NCBI RefSeq assembly: GCF_032999765.1 | Contig: NZ_CP136051.1 | Coordinates: 6,590,501 to 6,654,500, forward strand | DNA length: 64,000 nucleotides | DNA from: Imperialibacter roseus | Lineage (GTDB): Bacteria; Bacteroidota; Bacteroidia; Cytophagales; Cyclobacteriaceae | Direction of reading: 5' to 3' | Part shown: positions 16,203 to 23,777 of the stretch, piece after piece | Layout of the letters: each line of letters begins with the position of its first letter | Position numbering within the stretch: position 1 is the stretch's first letter | Translations under genes and position numbers: made by a program | Notes under the pieces: model-generated | Database searches by the model: none | The model's input: only the letters and a program-made list of their open reading frames with translations | What the model was told of the DNA's origin: nothing

Positions 16203-17762
16203 ATGAAACCAGCGCTAACCTATTTATTTACCCTTTTGCTTCTGCCACTGCTTTCGCCCGGACAGAAAGTGTATGTAGTGGACTCGCTCACAAAAACTGT
16301 AAAGGGACAGCTGCCATTTGATGAACCTTTTATTTTAAAAGTACAAGACAAGCACCAGTCAATCGAGAAGGTCTTGCTATATCGACGATATTATAAAAAT
16401 GGCGAACTAACCGACGAAAAGAATCCCCTAATTCAAATAAAACCCCAGACCGTTGAGCCCTTTTACCAGAAAGAGGCCAGGCATTTTGAAAATTATGCCT
16501 TCCTGGATATTGAAGCGCTTCCTCCAGACCTCACACTGGAGGTCAGATTGATACATAAGTTCAGGAAAGACCCCCTCATGGAGCTTTATGGCGTTTTTAA
16601 TGAATTCAAGAATGGTGAGGACGATAAGGCATACAAAAAGTTGAATGCCCTTCTTACAAAATTACAACCTACCTTTAAAGATGCCCCTGTCACATCATTT
16701 GGATCAACGTGGATAACTGACGCCAACCGGGAAGTGGCCCAACTGAACCTTTCGCCTGAAGCAAGAGGTCAGGAGTTGCGCAAGGCCTATCACAAAGCAA
16801 TCAAGGACTTCTACAGTGCCAATGTTGCGCCCGCCTTCAATTCTTTATATTCCGCCACTTTTTCACCAGCTGTTAGCCACCTGAATAAAGGTAATCTCGC
16901 CATTGTTGAAAAAGATGCTGCGCTCAGAAAGCTTAGCCCCGAGCTGGTGGCATTGCTCTGGAGTCTTTTCGATGCCGGCAAGCTTTCAGGGGTTTACGAG
17001 GGTAGCTATGGCCCCATCAATAGCACCGGTGGGCAGCCAGCCAAAATTTACGAACTTGAAAAGCGAATAGGCAACCTCTCCAGCTCCCTGAAATATTTCA
17101 ACGAGCTGAGGGCGATGACTGAGTGGCTTCAGTTGAGAGACAACGTCAACACCTCAGTGTACACCGGCCTGCTCACTGATTTACGGGCGATCATTGTGCA
17201 GATGACATCCAACAAAAAGTTTTTGTCCGACCTCAACGGGGACCTGATGGAGATACTGGACTCAAGCGACCAGATTCGCTATACCACCTGGTTTTCGGGC
17301 ACCAATGAAGTGCTAAGCTTGAAAACAAGAGGCACCTATTTCATTATTCCGGAAATAGGCTTGGTAAGCATCTTTGCCAATGGCACCAATGCCGACCAGC
17401 TATTTGTCAGGCCCACGTTTGGTGTATCTTTCTACCTGAGGCAAGTCAACAAGGAGATTCCCTATAAGCACCTGAAAAACCAATTTTTGCACCGCTTTTC
17501 ATTTAGCCTTGCGCTTTCTGCCATTGAAATAAAAGATGATCAGTATAGCGACTTCTATAGCAAAATGTCATTACTGGGGGGTGCCAACTATAAACTGACT
17601 CGTTCACTCTCATTCACCACCGGCGTGGCCTTGCTCAACAAGAAAAACCCAATTCCTCTCATTATCGACAACGACCTGGTGATGCGATACTATGCAGGTA
17701 TTAGCCTCGATGTGGATTTTGGCGCACAACTTTCGAAACTAACAGGAAAATTCGGTCTCTGA
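16203..17762 (+). CDS. Envelope protein of unknown function, first gene of a coupled trio
   Basis: 519 residues with a Sec signal peptide (about 1-20, ending SPGQ). The middle is helical and mixed. The C-terminal about 150 residues alternate hydrophobic and polar residues in a way that suggests outer-membrane beta-strands (for example TYFIIPEIGLVSIFANG, LFVRPTFGVSFYLR, SFTTGVALL and YYAGISLDVDFGAQL). I do not recognise a family. The stop and the next start overlap in TGATG, so translation is coupled to the lipoprotein downstream. Likely a surface or outer-membrane component of a three-gene unit. Base composition matches the host-like genes. Confidence 0.75.
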   Translation: MKPALTYLFTLLLLPLLSPGQKVYVVDSLTKTVKGQLPFDEPFILKVQDKHQSIEKVLLYRRYYKNGELTDEKNPLIQIKPQTVEPFYQKEARHFENYAFLDIEALPPDLTLEVRLIHKFRKDPLMELYGVFNEFKNGEDDKAYKKLNALLTKLQPTFKDAPVTSFGSTWITDANREVAQLNLSPEARGQELRKAYHKAIKDFYSANVAPAFNSLYSATFSPAVSHLNKGNLAIVEKDAALRKLSPELVALLWSLFDAGKLSGVYEGSYGPINSTGGQPAKIYELEKRIGNLSSSLKYFNELRAMTEWLQLRDNVNTSVYTGLLTDLRAIIVQMTSNKKFLSDLNGDLMEILDSSDQIRYTTWFSGTNEVLSLKTRGTYFIIPEIGLVSIFANGTNADQLFVRPTFGVSFYLRQVNKEIPYKHLKNQFLHRFSFSLALSAIEIKDDQYSDFYSKMSLLGGANYKLTRSLSFTTGVALLNKKNPIPLIIDNDLVMRYYAGISLDVDFGAQLSKLTGKFGL

Positions 17763-18517
17763 TGAAAAAGAATATATACTACCCCATGATGTTATTTTGC
17801 GTGCTCGCCACCGCTTGTGTTGAGGACGAGGCACCAGCCATCAGTGACGTCATCACCATGAAGCTCTCAAAGTCGGAGGTGAAGGCCGATGGGTCATCCA
17901 CCGTAAAAGTTACTCTTGAGCTAAATGCCGATACCGATCCCACACTGCGAACGGTAGTGGTAAAGTCCACTGGAGGCAGCTTTGTCGATGGTGAGGGGAT
18001 CAAGATTTCTACGAAGGCCATCAAGAGAAATGAAAAAGTACTGGCAGAGGTATTCTGGCGGGCGCCAGCTTCATCAGGCAAAGTGGGCATTTGGGCCGAA
18101 CCTGAGCTGCCTGAGTTTGGAGGGCTTTACGTGGTAAGCGACACCATCGCCGTGGTTGCTTCTCCTCCCAAAACTATTTCTCTAACGGCCGATGCTTTCA
18201 GCGTTTATACCAACTTTGATAGTGAGCTCACCTTATCGGGCCGGCTGCGAAACGAAGAGGGCAACGGGGTGGACAAGGGCACAAAAGTGCAGTTGATGGA
18301 CTACTTCGAAGACTTTGGCGGCAGTCCGGGTGGTTCGTTCAGGGCAGAGTCGCTCAACAGTGACGGAGAGTCAAAAGTCTCTGCCATCTATTCCCCCGGA
18401 ACTATTTCGCCCGATCAGTATATATGGCTGGTGGCTACCGCCCTCGACGCTGCCGGCAACGAGCTTGAAAATGTAAAAGACTCGCTAAAAGTATATGTAA
18501 AGCTAAAAACTGAATGA
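17762..18517 (+). CDS. Lipoprotein with Ig-like (invasin/Big-type) domains
   Basis: 251 residues. The signal peptide ends in a lipobox (ATAC, Cys at about residue 19), so it is a lipoprotein. Residues about 30-130 contain the pattern SKSEVKADGSSTVKVTLEL and a later GGSFVDGEG segment, typical of bacterial Ig-like group 1 (invasin-type) domains. A second similar beta-domain follows (SVYTNFDSELTLSGRLRN). Such domains act as rigid spacers or adhesion modules at the cell surface. It is coupled on both sides: TGATG with the 519-residue gene upstream and ATGA with the 63-codon gene downstream. No specific function is known. Confidence 0.8.
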   Translation: MKKNIYYPMMLFCVLATACVEDEAPAISDVITMKLSKSEVKADGSSTVKVTLELNADTDPTLRTVVVKSTGGSFVDGEGIKISTKAIKRNEKVLAEVFWRAPASSGKVGIWAEPELPEFGGLYVVSDTIAVVASPPKTISLTADAFSVYTNFDSELTLSGRLRNEEGNGVDKGTKVQLMDYFEDFGGSPGGSFRAESLNSDGESKVSAIYSPGTISPDQYIWLVATALDAAGNELENVKDSLKVYVKLKTE

Positions 18518-18705
18518 CCATGAACATGGAAGCGCTAATCAAAGATTACAAAAAACTACTGGAAAAGCATGGTATCAGCAGCGTAGCTGTGGTACAATCC
18601 AGAAAAAAGAAAGCAGGAGCCACTGCAGCGGTTGAATGCCCGGAAGGCCAGACAAAGGTAAGGGTGGTGGGGCCTGACGGCAAGGTAACCTATGTGTGCA
18701 TGTGA
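18514..18705 (+). CDS. Small protein, third gene of the coupled trio
   Basis: A 63-codon ORF that begins in the stop codon of the lipoprotein gene (ATGA overlap). It is leucine/lysine-rich at the N-terminus (MEALIKDYKKLLEKHGISS, predicted helix) with a short C-terminal beta-like part VECPEGQTKVRVVGPDGKVT and a final VCM. Two cysteines lie 17 residues or so apart in the C-terminal part. There is no signal peptide, so the product is probably cytoplasmic despite its envelope neighbours. The overlap and sensible composition support a real gene; methionines at codons 3 and 5 are alternative starts. No family recognised. Confidence 0.65.
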   Translation: MTMNMEALIKDYKKLLEKHGISSVAVVQSRKKKAGATAAVECPEGQTKVRVVGPDGKVTYVCM

Positions 18706-19106
18706 GGTTATTGGGCATGGGAAAGTGAGGGATGGGGCAGCAAAGCGGAGAATGTCGTCGGCAGGTGTCGGGGGGCCGTCTGTCTTATTGACTGTGAACT
18801 GCGGATCCGTTCCAATGCCCTGGCGAAATTCCTGGGGAGGGGACTGATCTTGCAGCGAAGGCCACTGTCAAGTTTTGAATATTTTGTATTTTCATTTCAA
18901 ATTCGGAAATGCCCGGTTGATAAGCAATTGATCGAACCCATGAGTCTGGCCCTGGGTCGATTTAGAAGAGACGTTATTTTTATGTCACTGTACCCATTGG
19001 GATAAGGCGGTTTGTCCTGGGTAAACACACCAAACCAATACCATTCTGTTAGCCTGTTGCAGGTGTGCGTTCGTTTGCAAATTGATAACCTAAAATCACT
19101 ACAGCT
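18706..19106. other. Intergenic region, no gene seen
   Basis: About 400 bp between the coupled trio and the coiled-coil lipoprotein gene. It is AT-rich at about 18870-18910 and probably contains the promoter of the downstream gene, but no convincing TTTG/TAnnTTTG pair or hairpin could be assigned. Confidence 0.5.
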
Positions 19107-20117
19107 ATGAAATTGTCACAACTGTTTACACGTGCCTTGCTGCCCTTGCTGCTAATCGGCTGTGCAAGCCCCAGAATGCAGAGAGATGTGAGCGAGGCGC
19201 ATGCGAAAGACCTCCGATTCCTTATGGAGAACGATTCCATTCGTTTGATTGAGCTTGATGCTGCTAAAACTGAAAAAGCGGCGGTTGAGGCCATGCTTTT
19301 AGCCACTGAAGCGGAATTAGACGAGGCAAGGGCAATGATGGAGCGCTTTAGAAATGAATTGGCAGAACCAATAGTTGCCCGCAACCCAATAGATGAGGTG
19401 TATGATTCCCTGCTGGCTGTTTCCAGGCTCTACCGGCAGCGATACGTGGTGGCTAATGGCGAAATTAGCAGGCAGGAGCAATACCTGGCAGACACACTGG
19501 CTGCCAGGCAAATGGGCCTTAGACAGCAGATCAGCGAATTAAGCGAGGTGGAATTTGATGGAGAGCTATTGGTGAATTGCCCTTCGACAATGCTGGAGAC
19601 AGTGCCGGAAACTATTACTGCAGTAGTGAGCAAGGTATTAAACCGTCAGGAGATAATTGGGGCTATTGCGACGGCTCAAAATATTACTATCGATGAATCG
19701 GCTGACAATACCACTGCCTTTAGGGTCGTGCTCACAGACAAAATTCGCCTTTCCGTTGAGTTCGATCCGGCTGATTTCGAATTGTTGAGTGAGGCCAAAA
19801 GCTTTGAGCGAACACTTTCTGAGGACAGGGAAGAGTGGTTTGATTGGTACATCAAGCCGCTGCGCCCCGGTTCCAATAAGCAGCTGGTGTTTGTGCTGGA
19901 GAATCTGGGCAGCAACGGGGAATGGCTACAGAGGATCCCCGCTCAGCGCAGAGAGATAGAGGTGGGCGTAAAGGCCAGTAGCTTTTTCGTTAACGTGTGG
20001 GTGTTTATAAGAGAGAACCCGGAATGGGCTTTGACATCCATTATCATCCCCATTGTTACCTTCCTGGTGGGATGGTGGAAAGGTCGGAAGAAGAAGAAGA
20101 AAGAAGCGCCGGTATAA
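19107..20117 (+). CDS. Coiled-coil lipoprotein with C-terminal membrane segment
   Basis: 336 residues. The N-terminus ends in a lipobox (LLIGC, Cys at about 19), followed by an acidic coiled-coil (residues about 30-90, e.g. KTEKAAVEAMLLATEAELDE). A mixed domain of about 150 residues follows with IRLSVEFDPADFELL and REEWFDWYIKPLRPG. Near the C-terminus a hydrophobic helix (WALTSIIIPIVTFLVGWW) precedes a poly-lysine tail (KGRKKKKKE). A lipoprotein signal together with a C-terminal transmembrane helix is unusual and would tether both ends to membranes, or the lipobox may not be used. No family recognised. It lies between the envelope trio and the convergent helicase operon. Confidence 0.75.
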   Translation: MKLSQLFTRALLPLLLIGCASPRMQRDVSEAHAKDLRFLMENDSIRLIELDAAKTEKAAVEAMLLATEAELDEARAMMERFRNELAEPIVARNPIDEVYDSLLAVSRLYRQRYVVANGEISRQEQYLADTLAARQMGLRQQISELSEVEFDGELLVNCPSTMLETVPETITAVVSKVLNRQEIIGAIATAQNITIDESADNTTAFRVVLTDKIRLSVEFDPADFELLSEAKSFERTLSEDREEWFDWYIKPLRPGSNKQLVFVLENLGSNGEWLQRIPAQRREIEVGVKASSFFVNVWVFIRENPEWALTSIIIPIVTFLVGWWKGRKKKKKEAPV

Positions 20118-20156
20118 ATACTCCGTGTCCGCCGGCGTACGGAGGAGCACAACCAC

Positions 20157-20187
20157 AAAAAAAAATCCCGCACTCGCATGCGGGATT
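20157..20187 (-). terminator. Intrinsic terminator of the MazG/GIY-YIG/helicase operon
   Basis: Perfect stem AATCCCGC (20164-20171) / GCGGGATT (20180-20187) with an A run (20157-20165) on the plus strand, which is a T run after the hairpin on the minus strand. It lies about 30 bp after the stop of the 59-codon ORF, which places that ORF inside the transcript. Confidence 0.85.
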
Positions 20188-20219
20188 CTAGGTTGGGTTT
20201 TTACACCTAAGGGTACTTC

Positions 20220-20399
20220 TCATACTTCATCAGGTTCGTTGAACAATAGAGGAGCAGTAGTGTCCACATACTTGGAGTAGCTAACTCTTCCCATATTCTC
20301 TCTCATCTCTGCACTGGGCAAGAAACTGATCTTGTTGCGCTTTATGCTGTAGTTACCTACCTCATCAGGCGTGTCGTAGCCTTTGCTGCTGATGTTCAT
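20220..20399 (-). CDS. 59-residue ORF directly behind the helicase stop codon
   Basis: The ORF starts with ATG immediately after the helicase stop (TGA followed by ATG, same reading frame) and runs 59 codons to TGA. It begins MNISSKGYDTPDEVGNYSIK and ends TTAPLLFNEPDEV. Composition is protein-like and hydrophilic, with no signal or membrane segment. It ends about 30 bp before the operon terminator. It could be a separate small protein translated by reinitiation, or a C-terminal extension of the helicase gene separated by a second nonsense change. I recognise no family. Confidence 0.5.
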   Translation of the reverse strand: MNISSKGYDTPDEVGNYSIKRNKISFLPSAEMRENMGRVSYSKYVDTTAPLLFNEPDEV

Positions 20400-22073
20400 T
20401 CAACTATCCAAAACCCGATCAAAGACTCCAATCACTCTAAGCTGTTGGGCGGCATCTGCGGTCAGTACAATATCAGAATAGTTAGGATCGTCGGACAACG
20501 GTTTTAGGGTAATAGAATTGTGTTGCCAACCATCTCCGTCGATGGTTTTGCCGCTATGGTATTCTTTGACGGTATAGTTAGAGCCTGTGTCAGCATCTTG
20601 GAGGGAAGTGCTTTCGACAAGCACAATCTTTCCGTTTCTCGATCCGCCCTGGTATCTACGAAACAAACATATGGCGCCATCAGGTATTACAACGTTCATT
20701 GACCGGCCTACAACCTGACATGCGAACATATCCGTTTTCGGGCGCAAATCTGAAGGCAACTCAAGCCAATCTAACTCGTCCACTATTTGGGATTCACTGA
20801 AGTTGCCAGCCGCTGCTCTCAGATTGTAAATCGGGATGCAGTTTTCAAACGGCTTGGCTTCATCTTGTGTCAATATTCTCAGGGGCGATTTTTTATGGTG
20901 AAGGGCCTCTGGAATGTACTGAGCCATATATTTTCGGAGTTCAGCATCACAGATAAATATATAAGCACCTCTAATTCCCCTTAGCATAATAGTCTTGTAG
21001 ATATTGATAATGTATGCCTTCAGCTGCTCGATATTGTTGATTGACATTTTGCCGTTTCGATCGAAATAATTTTCTTTTATTACCTCGATCTCTTTCTTGA
21101 TTGGATTGTAGGTGATTTCGTTTCCAAAAATCACTCCAATGTAATTCAAGTCATATCCCTGGGTCGTATGAATACAGCCCACCTCGTCGATAGCACCTTC
21201 GGAAGTTATCCAGTCGGATGCGACACTATTCCAACGAAGCTTGGTGCCCTCAATCTCGATATCAGTCATGGTTCTAGTGTCATCACCCTTGGATACCCAT
21301 TCCCAGGAATAGCCGGCGACCAGGCGAGACAGACCGTATTGTGATTCTTTGGCTTTTATTTCGCTTACAAGATCATCTATACTTTCGAAAAGCAAGACCT
21401 CAAATTCCTCGTTGTTCTGAAACTGATTAATAGTCGCTAGCCGACAGTCTAACAAGTCACTGACAAACTCGACGTAGTCATTCCCTCCATTTACCCTCAG
21501 CTGCGATTTCAACCCTAAGAAAGTGGTGTCTGGGCTGTTCTTCAACTTTTGGAAGTCTTCTGTTTTTACATCCGAAGGCTTGATCGACTGCGCCTCATCG
21601 TAGAAAAGTATACACTTCCTTGATTGAAGGAGCACCCAGTCTAATTCACTGCAACTCGCTTTGTCGAGTCCCAATTTTTCGCATGCTGAATCAAATGAGC
21701 CAAAATACGTACCCAAGTTGACTCTTCGGCGTAATCGATGTGCCTCGTCAACAATCAAAATATCATACTTCTGTTTTACAACTTCTGCGGGCCCAATGAC
21801 CATTGACGAATTGAGTCCCTTTACATTCTTGAAAACTTTCTTTAGGGTGTTGCGAAATGAAGCCATTGGAACAACAAGTCCAATTTTTGGATCGGGGAAC
21901 TTGACTCTCAATTCGCTTAAAGGGTCAGTAAACTCCTCTACTTCCTGAAATTCCCTAAAATTGAACGAGTTGTCAGGTGATTTTAGAATTTTAGAAAGGA
22001 ACAAAGCTAAGATGGTCTTTCCTGTCCCAGCCCCGCCCTGAACAATCGTGTTTTTGTAGGTCTCGCTGAGCAA
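20400..22073 (-). CDS. DUF2075 SF1-type helicase with C-terminal LexA/S24-like domain (3' part of a split gene)
   Basis: 557 residues counted from TTG at 22073. Walker A is GGAGTGKT (13-20), Walker B is LIVDEAHR, a second DEAQ box is ILFYDEAQS, and late helicase motifs include HTTQGYDLNYIGVIFG and MLRGIRGAYIF. These define a DUF2075 (COG3410) ATPase/helicase domain. The last about 110 residues form a LexA/S24-like domain with the Ser of GRSMN (S458) and the Lys of TVKEY (K503), matching the catalytic Ser-Lys dyad. The frame is actually open from 22148, right behind the TAA that ends the GIY-YIG ORF, and reads DLFKYSPYKTLNKDQ. The start at 22073 is therefore probably not native. GIY-YIG, helicase and S24 parts belong to one frame. 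Low GC compared with neighbours suggests acquisition. Confidence 0.82.
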   Translation of the reverse strand: MLSETYKNTIVQGGAGTGKTILALFLSKILKSPDNSFNFREFQEVEEFTDPLSELRVKFPDPKIGLVVPMASFRNTLKKVFKNVKGLNSSMVIGPAEVVKQKYDILIVDEAHRLRRRVNLGTYFGSFDSACEKLGLDKASCSELDWVLLQSRKCILFYDEAQSIKPSDVKTEDFQKLKNSPDTTFLGLKSQLRVNGGNDYVEFVSDLLDCRLATINQFQNNEEFEVLLFESIDDLVSEIKAKESQYGLSRLVAGYSWEWVSKGDDTRTMTDIEIEGTKLRWNSVASDWITSEGAIDEVGCIHTTQGYDLNYIGVIFGNEITYNPIKKEIEVIKENYFDRNGKMSINNIEQLKAYIINIYKTIMLRGIRGAYIFICDAELRKYMAQYIPEALHHKKSPLRILTQDEAKPFENCIPIYNLRAAAGNFSESQIVDELDWLELPSDLRPKTDMFACQVVGRSMNVVIPDGAICLFRRYQGGSRNGKIVLVESTSLQDADTGSNYTVKEYHSGKTIDGDGWQHNSITLKPLSDDPNYSDIVLTADAAQQLRVIGVFDRVLDS

Positions 22074-22148
22074 GCTATTAATTATTGCCAGTAGCCCATC
22101 CTTTTGGTCTTTGTTAAGCGTCTTATAGGGAGAATATTTGAATAAGTC

Positions 22149-22601
22149 TTAATTGTCGATATATTCAATAGAATGTTCTGTTATTCCCTCTCCCCGTAGT
22201 TTATTCCAAATCGACCTGAAGGTATCCCAGTAAAGTTCTCTTTTCTGGAAGTAGGTGTGATTTGCCAATCCCAGATTGCCATTAAGTAATGTGTATACAC
22301 CATCTCCTGAGATGTATTTGATGAGATTTGATTCAATGTCAAGTGTGGCAGATTTATTAAACTTGACGCTTGATATTAAGTGAACAGTGGTAAGCGTCTT
22401 TTTTCTCTGATTTTTTAAATGGGCAGTCATTCGTGCGTCCACGTCAGTAGTTTCCCCCACATAGGCTTCTTTGACGTTATCATCACTTATAATGTAAACA
22501 ATTGGCCAAAGGTCTTTAGCGAAGTATTCACTGCTTAGAACTCTAGTTAAATCTGAAGAAAATTCGTATCGCTTGATTTCGAAGCTATTGGGTAATATCA
22601 T
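22149..22601 (-). CDS. GIY-YIG nuclease domain (N-terminal part of the split helicase gene)
   Basis: 150 residues. The GIY-YIG core is visible as PIVYIISD followed by AYVGETTDVDARMTAHL, with the Arg of the family at DARM and a Glu in LDIESNLIKYI as likely catalytic residues. The ORF ends EYIDN then TAA, and the frame continues without any shift into the DUF2075 helicase. GIY-YIG-DUF2075 fusions are a known architecture, so a single substitution (for example TCA to TAA) appears to have split one gene. The start ATG overlaps the MazG-like stop (ATGA), so the two are translationally coupled. The product may be a stand-alone nuclease or a dead fragment. Confidence 0.82.
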   Translation of the reverse strand: MILPNSFEIKRYEFSSDLTRVLSSEYFAKDLWPIVYIISDDNVKEAYVGETTDVDARMTAHLKNQRKKTLTTVHLISSVKFNKSATLDIESNLIKYISGDGVYTLLNGNLGLANHTYFQKRELYWDTFRSIWNKLRGEGITEHSIEYIDN

Positions 22602-22927
22602 AGCTCATTGTATTTCTTTGCATTTCCCTTTGCCTTATCCACAGGGTATTTCTGACCATTGATCTTGATTTTCTCAAGGACAATTTCCTTGACATCAAAC
22701 TCGTATTTTTCAGCAAGCAGAAAAGCATAAGCAAGAATATCTGCTAATTCCTCCTTAACCTTATTCCTGTTAGCATTTTCCGGAGTCTTCCAAAGAAATA
22801 GTTCCAACAATTCTCCAGCTTCCACATTAATTGCAAGAGCTAAATCCTTTGGGTTGTGAAATTGGGCCCAGTCTCTTTCATCTCTGAATTGAATCAATTC
22901 GCTGATAATTTTTTGAATTTCTGCCAT
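22598..22927 (-). CDS. MazG-like nucleotide pyrophosphohydrolase
   Basis: About 109 residues of the all-alpha NTP pyrophosphatase (MazG/dCTPase-like) family. The metal-binding signature is EAGELLELFLW with a later KEELADILAYAF (EExxE and ExxD pattern). These enzymes hydrolyse nucleoside triphosphates to monophosphates and PPi, as house-cleaning or stress/defence enzymes. A TTG lies seven codons upstream (22948), but ATG at 22927 (MAEIQKIISEL) gives the usual start. The stop overlaps the GIY-YIG start by 4 bp. Its recurrent association with the GIY-YIG/DUF2075 gene is plausible and would point to a functional module; I could not verify how often it occurs. Confidence 0.88.
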   Translation of the reverse strand: MAEIQKIISELIQFRDERDWAQFHNPKDLALAINVEAGELLELFLWKTPENANRNKVKEELADILAYAFLLAEKYEFDVKEIVLEKIKINGQKYPVDKAKGNAKKYNEL

Positions 22928-23288
22928 TGACTTATTAGTTGGAAGCAATACGATTCTTTACGTTTTTAAATATACCGCAAAGAATCTCTTAAGTAAATAT
23001 TTGAGGAGCAATGTCGATACTTTGACTCGTGGATTTATCGAAAGTGGCCATGTGCTTTGTGTCGTAAGACTCACTTTACTTTTTTGCATCGTCGTTGAAA
23101 ACAATCAAAGAGTATTATCGCTAGTAGTTAGAGACTTCTCACCCGCACGAGGCCACCTAAGGCCAAGAGAATGACTGTCTGGTGGCGGTGCTTGCTTCGA
23201 TTAGCGAAGACTCGCCCCATTTGTGTTGGTGTCAATCTGTGTGAAGGCATACATTTTAACGGGAGGGAAGAATCAACGTCTGTTTCAA
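22928..23288. other. Intergenic region, no gene seen
   Basis: About 360 bp between the MazG-like gene and the convergent-side membrane protein gene. It contains the possible promoter at 22967-22997 and otherwise nothing that can be assigned. Confidence 0.5.
22967..22997 (-). promoter_or_regulatory. Possible Bacteroidota-type promoter of the MazG operon
   Basis: On the minus strand TTTA (22997-22994), 19 bp spacer, TATATTTA (22974-22967). This matches the TTTG-N19-TAnnTTTG consensus except for the last base of each box. It lies about 40 bp before the start codon at 22927. Confidence 0.35.
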
Positions 23289-23777
23289 TCAACTGACATA
23301 ATCTCTCAGCAGCATGTAGAGAGCTACGAGGCCTATCACAAGGTTGCCAGAGCCGAGGTTCATTGCCAATTCATTGTCGGCAACCCGAACTGTGGCGACG
23401 GCGAGGATGGTCATGACCACGGGTAAAAAGATAAACCAGCGATAGAGCAGGTTGATGCTGTCGATGGTTTTGTCTTGTCTCAGCAGGTGAATCCGCTTCA
23501 GCTTTCTGAAGAACACCGTTTTGTATACCACGACGTCGTCACCTTGTCTAATGATATTGAGATGGTTGGGCGGCACTCTGATATTGCCTTCAGTGGTGTG
23601 GATGATGACTTCTTCACTTGAATACTTGATTTTGTGCCTTACATAGTTAGCCGGGCGGGAGGTTTTGGTGACTTCTGCGTCAGTTTTGGAAAGGGGGAGC
23701 ACCTGCTCCAGCACAAAGGGGAAGGCAATGAAGAAGATGGCGAGGTTACAACGCTTGATGAATTTGGCAGGTGTCAC
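23289..23777 (-). CDS. Small membrane protein of unknown function
   Basis: 162 residues with a hydrophobic N-terminal segment (LAIFFIAFPFVLEQVL), a soluble middle part (residues about 40-105, beta-rich, with EEVIIHTTEGNIRVPPNHLNI) and two C-terminal transmembrane helices (WFIFLPVVMTILAVATV and LVIGLVALYMLL). This three-helix, one-loop topology suggests an inner-membrane protein with a periplasmic or cytoplasmic beta domain. The start is GTG at 23777. No family recognised. It stands alone, between the low-GC MazG operon and a long repeat-rich gap. Confidence 0.7.
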   Translation of the reverse strand: MTPAKFIKRCNLAIFFIAFPFVLEQVLPLSKTDAEVTKTSRPANYVRHKIKYSSEEVIIHTTEGNIRVPPNHLNIIRQGDDVVVYKTVFFRKLKRIHLLRQDKTIDSINLLYRWFIFLPVVMTILAVATVRVADNELAMNLGSGNLVIGLVALYMLLRDYVS

